The translations under genes were made by a program, and so were the position numbers. Source: Candidatus Melainabacteria bacterium (GTDB lineage: Bacteria; Cyanobacteriota; Vampirovibrionia; Gastranaerophilales; Gastranaerophilaceae). From it: a DNA stretch of 64,000 bases. Below, in pieces: positions 35,393 through 43,359 of this stretch (position 1 is the first letter of the stretch; every line of letters starts with the position of its first letter). The DNA is taken from NCBI GenBank assembly GCA_003258795.1, contig QHMH01000011.1, positions 71,956 through 135,955 on the forward strand, given 5' to 3'. Under the pieces are notes generated by a model. The model was not told the origin of the DNA and did no database searches. It saw nothing but the letters and a program-made list of their open reading frames with translations.

Positions 35393-35992
35393 ATGGGTTG
35401 CTTAAAAAATATAATTAAATCAGTTATACTGTGTTTCGCTGTAATTGGATTTATGTCAATTGGTGGCGGAGATTTTGTAAAAGAGAAATGGGCAGATTTT
35501 ACCCAAAACTCTGCAAAACAAGCTGGAGAAAAGGCACAAAAATATGGGGACTTTTCAAATATTCCAGATGAATACGAAATTTCAAACTCTGCAAGTCTTT
35601 TTGGATATAAAGGAGTAATCGCAGAACACAAATCAAGCGGACAAAAGATGATAATACTTGATTCAGATGACAATGTTTTATTTACTCCTGCAGATATTAC
35701 CCAAAACAGAGTTGAGGGAAAAATAAATGCAATGACAAAAAAAATAAAATACTCCGCAATAAACATAAAAGAACTAAAACTTGGTTCTAAAGGCACAATG
35801 AGAGCCTATGGAAAAACGGTACCTTATGTAAAATTTAACGCAAAAATTTCAAAACTTCCATTGGGAGAAGTTGATGGAATGTTATCTGCATACGAAGATG
35901 AAAATAGTCACAAAATTTTGATTGCTGCAAATGAAAAAAATAAATATTCTCAAGTAATAACACAAGAATTTTTTAAAAATGTAAAAAAATAA
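35393..35992 (+). CDS. Hypothetical protein with N-terminal hydrophobic segment
   Basis: 199 residues from the ATG behind GGAGG. Residues 5-26 (NIIKSVILCFAVIGFMSIGG) are a signal peptide or anchor. The rest is a soluble domain with beta-like strands (QKMIILDSDDNVLFTPADI). No family recognised. Monocistronic, divergent from mutS and upstream of a tRNA gene. Confidence 0.65.
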   Translation: MGCLKNIIKSVILCFAVIGFMSIGGGDFVKEKWADFTQNSAKQAGEKAQKYGDFSNIPDEYEISNSASLFGYKGVIAEHKSSGQKMIILDSDDNVLFTPADITQNRVEGKINAMTKKIKYSAINIKELKLGSKGTMRAYGKTVPYVKFNAKISKLPLGEVDGMLSAYEDENSHKILIAANEKNKYSQVITQEFFKNVKK

Positions 35993-36022
35993 ATTTTGGT
36001 GATATAATAAAAGGGAAGTCAT

Positions 36023-36095
36023 GGGCTTGTAGCGCAGTTGGTAGCGCAGGAGACTCTTAATCTTTTGGTCGTGGGTTCGAGTCCCACCAAGCCCA
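36023..36095 (+). tRNA. tRNA-Lys (CTT)
   Basis: Acceptor GGGCTTG/CAAGCCC, D stem GCGC/GCGC, anticodon loop CTCTTAA giving CTT, T arm GTGGG-TTCGAGT-CCCAC, discriminator A, CCA not encoded. TATAAT at 36003-36008 is its likely -10 box. Confidence 0.94.
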
Positions 36096-36100
36096 TAGTT

Positions 36101-36126
36101 AAAAAACAGGGAAATTCCTGTTTTTT
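36101..36126. terminator. Intrinsic terminator
   Basis: AAAAAACAGG (36101-36110), loop GAAATT, CCTGTTTTTT. It ends the tRNA transcript and may also serve the converging antitoxin gene. Confidence 0.8.
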
Positions 36127-36141
36127 TTATTGCATTATATT

Positions 36142-36462
36142 TTACGCAACTTTTATTGTATACCCGAGTTCTTTTAAAATTTTTGCAAGAGTATCAAGTC
36201 TTGGAACCTTTTTACCATTAAATAAAGTGTATAAATTTGTTCTATCAATATTCACCTTTTTGGCAAAAGATGAAACGCTTTCTCTTGCCTTAATAACTTT
36301 TTCTAATGACTTAAAGAACTTATTGAAATCTCCATCTGTAATATATTCTGCTAATGAAATATTTAAGTATTCTTTTTGAAATTCAGCATCGAAAAAATGT
36401 TTTTCAGAAAGTTCACCATAAGGTATTGTGTTTTCTTTTAATTTGTTAATGTTTAAATCCAT
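36142..36462 (-). CDS. HTH antitoxin of a HigBA/RelE-type module
   Basis: 106 residues from the ATG directly behind the toxin remnant's stop (TAA-A-ATG). C-terminal XRE-like HTH (SFAKKVNIDRTNLYTLF, VPRLDTLAKILKELGY) typical of antitoxins that neutralise RelE/HigB mRNA interferases and repress their own operon. The toxin upstream is truncated, so this is an orphan or nearly orphan antitoxin. Confidence 0.82.
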   Translation of the reverse strand: MDLNINKLKENTIPYGELSEKHFFDAEFQKEYLNISLAEYITDGDFNKFFKSLEKVIKARESVSSFAKKVNIDRTNLYTLFNGKKVPRLDTLAKILKELGYTIKVA

Positions 36463-36463
36463 T

Positions 36464-36679
36464 TTATTTATTCCTTTCAACCAAATCTTGCAAATACTTT
36501 TTAGCCTTTTTGATATCCTCCACTTGAGTACTTTTATCACCAGCACATAGTAAGATTACGATAATATCATTAGCTTCTGTGAAATAAATTCTATACCCAC
36601 TTCCGAAGTTAAATCGTAGTTCAAAAATCTCGTTACTTATTTTTTTAAAATCATATTGTAGTCTAAAAACAACAGTTTG
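36464..36679 (-). pseudogene. 5'-truncated RelE/HigB-type toxin remnant
   Basis: A 71-codon open frame ending one base before the antitoxin start. Its residues IFELRFNFGSGYRIYF and LLCAGDKSTQVEDIKKA are the conserved core and tail of RelE/HigB toxins of about 95-100 residues, but the first 30 or so residues are missing. A TGA stands at the left edge and there is no ATG, GTG or TTG in frame until a GTG near the end. A consensus promoter now lies inside the remnant. Confidence 0.78.
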
Positions 36680-36683
36680 TCAA
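36655..36683 (-). promoter_or_regulatory. Consensus promoter inside the toxin remnant
   Basis: TTGACA (36683-36678), 17-base spacer, TACAAT (36660-36655). It would drive the antitoxin and the 3' part of the toxin. Confidence 0.6.
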
Positions 36684-36705
36684 GATTGGTTGTGTTTGCA
36701 AAAAA

Positions 36706-39177
36706 CTACAAAAATTTAGCGGTTTTTGATTTATCACACGATTTTAACTCATTTGATGCTCCACAAAAGATTATTTCTCCTCCAGCTTCGCCACCTTCAG
36801 GTCCCATATCAATAATGTAATCAGCATTTCTTATTACATCCAAATCGTGTTCAATAACAATTACAGTTGCTCCATTGTCAATAAGGGTTTGAAATACGTT
36901 CAAAAGAGTTTGCACATCAAGTGGATGCAATCCTATTGTTGGTTCATCAAAAATAAAAACAGAATCCGATTGTGTTTTTCGCATTTCGCTTGCTAATTTT
37001 AATCTCTGTGCCTCCCCTCCGGAAAGACTTGGAGTTGCTTCTCCTAACGTTAAATATCCCAAACCTAAGTCTTTTAATATTTGTAAACGCTGACAAACAA
37101 GATTTAAACCTTTACAAGCATCTATTGCCGTATTTACATCCATTGACATTATTTCTGGGAGGGAATATCCGTTAAATTTAATTTGCTTCGCAGATTTGTC
37201 ATATCTACAACCGCCACAATCAGGACACGGTATTTCTACATCTGGCAAAAACTGAACGTCAAGGTTAATCACGCCAGTTCCATCACAAGTTTGACAACGC
37301 AATTTCCCTGTATTATAAGAAAAATCTCCAGCTTTGTAATTTAGATTAAGACTTTTTGCTGTTTTTACAAATGTTTTTCTGAGTTCGTCGTGAATATTAG
37401 CGTAAGTAGCAACAGTAGAACGAATATTTATGCCAATCGGAGTTGCATCTAATAGTTTAACATGTTTTATACCTTCTGCCTCAATCGTTTTTACATGCTT
37501 AGGAAGTTTTTTATTATTGGAAATTGATTCAAGTGCAGGCGCTAAACTTTCCAAAACCATTGTTGTTTTTCCTGAACCTGAAACGCCTGTTACAACAGTT
37601 AAACGTCCTTTTGGAATTTTTACTTGCAATGGTTTTACTGTATGAATAGACTCTGTATTCATAATTATTTTACCAAATTCAAACATATCACTTGAATTTG
37701 CTTGTTTTCTAATTGCTTTCTGTTTTTGATTTGACAAAAATTTACCAATAATAGATTTTTTGTTATTTTCTAAATCTTTAACCGTTCCTTCTGCAATTAC
37801 ATAACCACCATTGACTCCAGCATTTGGACCCATTTCAATAATCCAATCCGACTCAGTCAAAATTTGAGTATCATGATCAACCAAGACAATCGAGTTTCCA
37901 TCATCAATTAAATCATGCATAACATTTTTTAACCCAATAATATTAGAAGGGTGCAATCCAATTGAAGGTTCATCCAAAACATACAGAACACCTGTTGTAC
38001 GGTTTCGTACTGCACGAGCAAGTTGCATTCTTTGACGTTCCCCTGTGGAAAGTGTTGATGTAGCTCTATCCAAAGTTAAGTAGCTCAAACCTAAGTCCAT
38101 AAGACGTTTTGCAACTGTTAAAAATGATTCACAAATCACCTCTGCCATTGGTTGCATTTCTTCTGACAAAGACATTGGAATTTTCTTTACCCACTCAACA
38201 AGATCTTTCAATGTCTTTGTGCATGCTTCATCAAGTGATATTCCCATAATTTGTGGATATCTTGCCTTTTGCGATAAACGAGTACCATTACAGTCTGGAC
38301 AAATATCCTGTTTCAAAAACTTTTCAACACGCTTCATACTTTTTTCATCTTTAACTTTGGCTAAAGCATTTTCTACTGTATAAACAGCATTGTAGTATGT
38401 AAAATCAAGTTCTCCCGCTTGGTTGGTATTTTTTGCTTTATAAAATATGTGTTTCTTTTCTGCTGGACCGTTATATACAATATCTTTTTCTCTGTCAGTT
38501 AAATCTTTAAATGGAATATTTGTTCTAACTCCCATTTCTCGACAAACGTCAGTCATCAATGACCACATAAGCGTTCCCCAAGGTGCAACTGCCCCTTCAT
38601 CAATCGTTAAAGTTTCATCTGGAACTAAGGTCGATTTATCAACAGTCCTTATAATTCCTGTTCCTCCGCATGTTTGACAAGCACCTTGACTATTAAATGC
38701 CAATTCCTCCGCTGATGGAGCGAAAAAATGAGTTTTACACACAGGACAAATAAGTTCCTGTTCACTTGCCACTGACAAAGTTGGGGCATGATAATGTCCA
38801 TTTGGACAACGATGACTCGCAAGTCTTGAAAACATAAGACGCAAACTGTTTAAAAGTTCTGTTCCCGTTCCAAAGGTACTCCTAACTCCAGAAATTGTTG
38901 GTCGTTGGTGTAGCGCAAGTGATGCTGGCACGTATAAAACTTCGTCAACAAGAGCTTTTTCTGCTTGTGTCATTCTACGACGTGTGTAAGTTGAAAGAGC
39001 TTCTAAATATCTTCTTGAACCTTCTGAATATAAAACTCCCAATGCAAGGGAAGATTTTCCAGAGCCTGAAACCCCAGCTATGCCAACAATCTTATTAAGT
39101 GGAATGTCTACATCTATATTTTTAAGATTGTGAACTCTCGCTCCTCTGACTTTTATAGAACTAATTTTGTTACTCAT
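36706..39177 (-). CDS. UvrA2-like ABC ATPase (excinuclease subunit A paralogue)
   Basis: 823 residues against about 940 for UvrA. Two ABC modules: Walker A GVSGSGKSS (35-43) and GVSGSGKTT (about 490), signatures STGERQR and SGGEAQR, and zinc-type pairs CQTCGGTG, CPDCNGTR and CQTCDGTG. The segment between the first Cys pair (SHRCPNGHYH) and ICPVCKTHFF is only about 20 residues, so the UvrB-binding domain of classical UvrA is absent. That is the UvrA2/DrrC class, linked to tolerance of DNA-binding drugs rather than normal excision repair. ATG 39177 has AAGGGA. Confidence 0.85.
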   Translation of the reverse strand: MSNKISSIKVRGARVHNLKNIDVDIPLNKIVGIAGVSGSGKSSLALGVLYSEGSRRYLEALSTYTRRRMTQAEKALVDEVLYVPASLALHQRPTISGVRSTFGTGTELLNSLRLMFSRLASHRCPNGHYHAPTLSVASEQELICPVCKTHFFAPSAEELAFNSQGACQTCGGTGIIRTVDKSTLVPDETLTIDEGAVAPWGTLMWSLMTDVCREMGVRTNIPFKDLTDREKDIVYNGPAEKKHIFYKAKNTNQAGELDFTYYNAVYTVENALAKVKDEKSMKRVEKFLKQDICPDCNGTRLSQKARYPQIMGISLDEACTKTLKDLVEWVKKIPMSLSEEMQPMAEVICESFLTVAKRLMDLGLSYLTLDRATSTLSTGERQRMQLARAVRNRTTGVLYVLDEPSIGLHPSNIIGLKNVMHDLIDDGNSIVLVDHDTQILTESDWIIEMGPNAGVNGGYVIAEGTVKDLENNKKSIIGKFLSNQKQKAIRKQANSSDMFEFGKIIMNTESIHTVKPLQVKIPKGRLTVVTGVSGSGKTTMVLESLAPALESISNNKKLPKHVKTIEAEGIKHVKLLDATPIGINIRSTVATYANIHDELRKTFVKTAKSLNLNYKAGDFSYNTGKLRCQTCDGTGVINLDVQFLPDVEIPCPDCGGCRYDKSAKQIKFNGYSLPEIMSMDVNTAIDACKGLNLVCQRLQILKDLGLGYLTLGEATPSLSGGEAQRLKLASEMRKTQSDSVFIFDEPTIGLHPLDVQTLLNVFQTLIDNGATVIVIEHDLDVIRNADYIIDMGPEGGEAGGEIIFCGASNELKSCDKSKTAKFL

Positions 39178-39293
39178 AAAATTATCCCTTGATAATATTA
39201 TAATCTGAAATTGAGATTTTTTAATCATAAAATCAAAATTTCAAAACAAGATTTTTTAGTTAAATTACATCCAACAATCGTAAAAACAAATTA

Positions 39294-39917
39294 TTATCTT
39301 AATTTGTAAATATCTTCAACCTCTTTATCATTTAGCAAAACTGCGCCACCTAACAATTTCGTATTAAGTACAACCTGTGCATAAGTTTCTGCAAGTTCAA
39401 GCTTCAAATATGCCTGCTTAAAATTGACATCCCCAACTATTACTCCATGGTTTGCCATTAAAACTGCATTATAATCTTTAAAATACTTTGCAGTTTTTTC
39501 AACCAACTCATCAGATGAAGGAAGTGCATATTCAGCAAGTGGAATTTGTCCAAAATAAAATACATTTTCTGCTAAAACTGGTTTATCTAAAGGTATTCTT
39601 GCTGCTGCGAAAGAGCACAAAAATACAGGGTGAACATGTATTATTGCGTTTATATCAGGTCTTTGTTTATAAAATTCAATATGTAATTTCTTTTCACTGG
39701 AAGCTTTTTTCTCACCTTGAATAATATTTCCACTAAAATCAATAACAGTAAGTTCATCATCTTCTAAAAATCCATTTGAAGATCCAGATGAGGTAATTAC
39801 AATTTTATCTTCTACTCTTTTGGAAATATTGCCTGATAACCCTGGAGAATATCCTTTTTCTCCTACGAGTTTCCCTATTTCTTTAATTTCTTTTTTTGCT
39901 TGCTCAATTCTATACAT
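39294..39917 (-). CDS. Class II aldolase (fuculose-phosphate aldolase-like)
   Basis: 207 residues. Catalytic E75 and zinc ligands H94, H96 (HVHP) and H157 (ANHGV) match the FucA residues E73/H92/H94/H155. Substrate could be fuculose-1-P, ribulose-5-P or a methylthio-sugar. Start overlaps the lptD stop by one base (TAATG), so translation is coupled. Confidence 0.92.
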   Translation of the reverse strand: MYRIEQAKKEIKEIGKLVGEKGYSPGLSGNISKRVEDKIVITSSGSSNGFLEDDELTVIDFSGNIIQGEKKASSEKKLHIEFYKQRPDINAIIHVHPVFLCSFAAARIPLDKPVLAENVFYFGQIPLAEYALPSSDELVEKTAKYFKDYNAVLMANHGVIVGDVNFKQAYLKLELAETYAQVVLNTKLLGGAVLLNDKEVEDIYKLR

Positions 39918-42025
39918 TATAATCTTTCATCCTCAACAATGTCAGTAACCTCTGCCCTTTCTATTACAGGCTCATCTGAAACAAGCTCGGTTTTATCTCG
40001 TTCAAACAATGTTGTATCTTCGTCTTTTCCTGAGTTTTCACCAATCGTATCTGGGTTTTTAACAATCATTCTATCATAATCCATCTTCATACCTTTCGCA
40101 TCAAGATTCATTGACATTGTTACGAATGATTGTTGTCTTATAACGTCATAACCAATATTCAATCTTAAATCATCTGGACCTATTGCAACAAAGAAAGCAT
40201 TTTCTTGAAGCAGTTTTTCATTCCAAGAATCTTGTGAAAGGTTTAGAGAAACAAGCCATGATGCGGTTAAATACTTACAAATTCTTAAACTTTCTCTTGC
40301 ATACGCATTTGATTTCCCGTACATATATCTGTCGAAGTTAATCAATGGAGTTTTATCATCATAGGCTGATGCGAAATATCCAATATCTTGCATCCAGCGA
40401 TGATATTGAGTATGCAATTGAGGTCCAATTCTTCCAATAAATTGAGTTCCTCCTGTACCATAAACAGTTGCCGCCCCTTGTCCAATAACACTAAATCTCA
40501 AGTTAACTGGATTTGTTGCTTCATCGTTGATCTTAAATAGTGTTTGGTTAATTTCTGCCATATACTTTCCTCTGAAAGTTCCAACACCATCAGTTCCCAG
40601 AGGTACGGCATTATCTAACCCATCCTGAAAATAACCACCTGCAAGTCTGTGTGTAAACATCATATCCATATCTTTTGCCAAGAAATTTCTGTGCATTACA
40701 CTATTTTGATAAACTAACTCACCACCTAATCTTGGTTTTCTATATCCCATAAACCAGTCATCAATAAATCTATTGGCTGAATATTGGAAATTCAAATGAT
40801 CATCCAAATATTGAATACCTTTCATTAAAAAGACTTTATTTGCAGTACCATAAGCAATTTCAGTTCTGTTTGTTGCCGACTTAAACTTTGCAATTCCACC
40901 AAAACCGACTGTACTTTCATCATTACCGCCTTGATAATTTACCATTGGCAAAAGTTTTAAGGTAGAGCCCATTGGAGTGTCAAAAACAAACCCCGGACCA
41001 GCATACATACCCAAATCTGTCAATGTGCCAATTTCTGGAATATCCGTTTCTACATAATCTCTGTTTTTGTTTGTATGAACAGTTATTGCAGGAATAAAGC
41101 CTATTTTTTTGTCGTTAAAGTATATATCTGCCTTTTTTAAGGTTACAGTGTCGTGATCTTTTTTGGAATTAAGAATCAAGTCTGTTGTTTTTATTTTCAA
41201 TTTAGAACCTGCAGATTCCTTAAATAATGCACTTTTTTCGTTATCTGGAACATACATTCTTTCAAGATCAGGTCCGTACATTTCAGAACGCATTTTTATC
41301 ATTGTTTTCTTTGTGATGAACATAGAACCTTGTTCTTGAATTAACTTATCACCATACATATATCCAAGTTTTGAACGAAAATGAACTTGTCCAAATTGAG
41401 TTTCTGGATTATCCAAAACAACATTTTCTTCGTTCATATTGACAACAAGATAATCACCTTCCATTTTCATTGACTCTTTTGTCAAAACGACATGACCAAC
41501 TGCAGTTATTTTATTTGTTGTTTGGTTATAAATTAACTTGTCACAAGTCAAAACAGCATTGTTCTGAGGAAATCTCATAGCAACATGACCTGTCGCTTCA
41601 AGCTCAGTTCTGTCAGCAAAGTACTCCATTTCATCACAATCTGTAACTATTTGTTCGCTTCCAGTCTGTTCGACTTCTTCAACTTGTACGGTTTTTTGTC
41701 TTCCATTTTTTAAATATAATCTCAACTTTTTCACTGGTGTTATAGTTCGTGGATGATATTCATGAACAGGATCTTTTTCAATAATTTCTTTACCCAATAG
41801 TTCATTTGCCATCTCTTTTTCACGTTGCTTTTGAACTGTTGTTTTTTGAGTAAACAAATTATCTGTATACTGATTAACCTCACTAAAAGAATTAAGAAGT
41901 TCTTGTTGTTTTTCCCTGTCAGAAATAACTTTTGGCTCTTGATATTCTTGAACATCTTGAATAGCAAAAGCTGCATTAAAACTTGTTAAAACTATGGTTA
42001 ATATAAAGATTATCGATTTTTTCAT
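39917..42025 (-). CDS. lptD: LPS-assembly outer membrane protein LptD (OstA)
   Basis: 702 residues. Signal peptide 1-21 (ending AFA), an LptA/OstA jelly-roll region at about 128-300 (ATGHVAMRF, ITAVGHVVLT repeats), and a C-terminal beta-barrel to about 660. LptD inserts lipopolysaccharide into the outer leaflet, showing the cell is diderm. The Cys pairs of E. coli LptD are not conserved. AGGA site; the LytM peptidase gene is directly upstream on the same strand. Confidence 0.85.
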   Translation of the reverse strand: MKKSIIFILTIVLTSFNAAFAIQDVQEYQEPKVISDREKQQELLNSFSEVNQYTDNLFTQKTTVQKQREKEMANELLGKEIIEKDPVHEYHPRTITPVKKLRLYLKNGRQKTVQVEEVEQTGSEQIVTDCDEMEYFADRTELEATGHVAMRFPQNNAVLTCDKLIYNQTTNKITAVGHVVLTKESMKMEGDYLVVNMNEENVVLDNPETQFGQVHFRSKLGYMYGDKLIQEQGSMFITKKTMIKMRSEMYGPDLERMYVPDNEKSALFKESAGSKLKIKTTDLILNSKKDHDTVTLKKADIYFNDKKIGFIPAITVHTNKNRDYVETDIPEIGTLTDLGMYAGPGFVFDTPMGSTLKLLPMVNYQGGNDESTVGFGGIAKFKSATNRTEIAYGTANKVFLMKGIQYLDDHLNFQYSANRFIDDWFMGYRKPRLGGELVYQNSVMHRNFLAKDMDMMFTHRLAGGYFQDGLDNAVPLGTDGVGTFRGKYMAEINQTLFKINDEATNPVNLRFSVIGQGAATVYGTGGTQFIGRIGPQLHTQYHRWMQDIGYFASAYDDKTPLINFDRYMYGKSNAYARESLRICKYLTASWLVSLNLSQDSWNEKLLQENAFFVAIGPDDLRLNIGYDVIRQQSFVTMSMNLDAKGMKMDYDRMIVKNPDTIGENSGKDEDTTLFERDKTELVSDEPVIERAEVTDIVEDERL

Positions 42026-42040
42026 TATAATATTCCTATT

Positions 42041-43153
42041 TTATAGATAATTTAGTGGGTTTTGTGGTTTACCCTTTATTCTGACTTCAAAGTGAACGTG
42101 AGGTCCGGTAGAATAACCAGTTGTACCTTCTTTAGCAATTACTTGACCTCTTTGAACTCTTTGCCCATTAGAAACATTGAAAGAATTCAAGTGGGCATAT
42201 AGCGTAGTTATTGATTTTCCGTTAATTTTACCATGGTCAATCATAACAACTTTACCATATCCACCATACCAGCCGACATAAATAACTTTTCCGTTGTCAG
42301 CAGCTTTAACACTGCCATTATAAGGACCCGCAATATCAAGTCCCGAGTGGAATGTTCTGCTCTTGAAGATTGGGTGTGTTCTCCATCCAAAAGGAGAAGT
42401 TATTCTACCCCTGATTGGCCACAAGAATTTTGCACCCAATTTGTAACTTTCTTTTGAAGATTTATGCGACAACATAGACTGAATACTACCAGATTGCTTT
42501 GCCAATTCTCTTTCAGCCTTTTCGTAAGTTTTTCTGTCTGTTTGCAATCTTAAAATCATTCGTTGATTTTTTACAATTTCTTTTTTTACGTCTTTTTGTT
42601 CTTTGTTAATTGTGTTTATTGATCTCGAAATGGTTCTCTTTTCTGTTTCAATTTGTCGTTTTAGAGAAGCAATTTCCTTTGCTTTTTGACGAGCCTCTTT
42701 CATCGAGTTGAAATCTTGCTTAATTATCAAACCTTCAAAATAAAATCTATCATTAAATTGGTTTACATCTTCTGCAACAAGAAGCAACTCAAAAAATCCG
42801 TGTCTTTGAGTTTTGAAGATTTGACGAATTCTTCTTCTCATCTGAAAATCAATTGCTCTATACTCTCCAGTTGCCTTAGCTAAATCTCTTTGCAGACTTG
42901 TTAATTTACTTTGAGCTGTATTATATTCACCTTTTGATTTTTGGAGAGAAGTTGTAATATTTTCTAACTTTTGTTGATTTTTATACAGTTTTCCGGTTTC
43001 AACATTTTCAAGCCATTTTAAATGGTTGATTTTTTTTCTGTGAGATTTTTGGTTAACTGCGAAACATGGCTGGCAAAAAGACATGATAATCAGCCCTGCG
43101 AGCAGGGAAATCAAAAAACTTTTTTTTACACATATCTTTTTCATTACGTTCAT
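42041..43153 (-). CDS. Periplasmic murein hydrolase/activator with LytM (M23) domain, EnvC-like
   Basis: 370 residues. Signal peptide (about 8-34), a long coiled coil (about 45-235) and a C-terminal LytM/M23 domain with FHSGLDIAGPY and GPHVHFEVR zinc-ligand motifs. It cuts peptidoglycan cross-bridges or activates an amidase during division. The ATG at 43153 overlaps the TAA of a tiny upstream gene (TAATG), so translation is coupled to it; a second ATG at 43144 is possible. Confidence 0.9.
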   Translation of the reverse strand: MNVMKKICVKKSFLISLLAGLIIMSFCQPCFAVNQKSHRKKINHLKWLENVETGKLYKNQQKLENITTSLQKSKGEYNTAQSKLTSLQRDLAKATGEYRAIDFQMRRRIRQIFKTQRHGFFELLLVAEDVNQFNDRFYFEGLIIKQDFNSMKEARQKAKEIASLKRQIETEKRTISRSINTINKEQKDVKKEIVKNQRMILRLQTDRKTYEKAERELAKQSGSIQSMLSHKSSKESYKLGAKFLWPIRGRITSPFGWRTHPIFKSRTFHSGLDIAGPYNGSVKAADNGKVIYVGWYGGYGKVVMIDHGKINGKSITTLYAHLNSFNVSNGQRVQRGQVIAKEGTTGYSTGPHVHFEVRIKGKPQNPLNYL

Positions 43154-43257
43154 TATTTCAAAAACAAAGGTAACATTAGTATCCCAACCGTCCAAGCACC
43201 GAATGACAATGCTATAATTGCGATTATTACTTTTTGATGTTTTCTAAAAAATTCCAT
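43153..43257 (-). CDS. 34-residue single-pass membrane protein
   Basis: ATG 43257 behind GGAG, TAA at 43155-43153 overlapping the LytM gene start. Basic N-terminus (MEFFRKHQK) then a transmembrane helix of about 22 residues (VIIAIIALSFGAWTVGILML). The ribosome site, good codons and stop/start overlap support a real gene. It could tether or regulate the EnvC-like protein. Similar N-terminal anchors occur in PpiD/SurA-type proteins, but nothing else of those is present. Confidence 0.65.
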   Translation of the reverse strand: MEFFRKHQKVIIAIIALSFGAWTVGILMLPLFLK

Positions 43258-43324
43258 TTTGTACTCCAAACTATATTTTTAATTTTACTATTAACCCCCT
43301 AAAAAAACAAGGATTTTAAAACAA

Positions 43325-43353
43325 TTGAAAAAAAAGTTAAAATCGGATAATAT
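43325..43353 (+). promoter_or_regulatory. Leaderless-type promoter of the P-loop/TPR gene
   Basis: TTGAAA (43325-43330), exactly 17 bases, TAATAT (43348-43353), then six bases to the ATG at 43360. Confidence 0.65.
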
Positions 43354-43359
43354 ATACAT

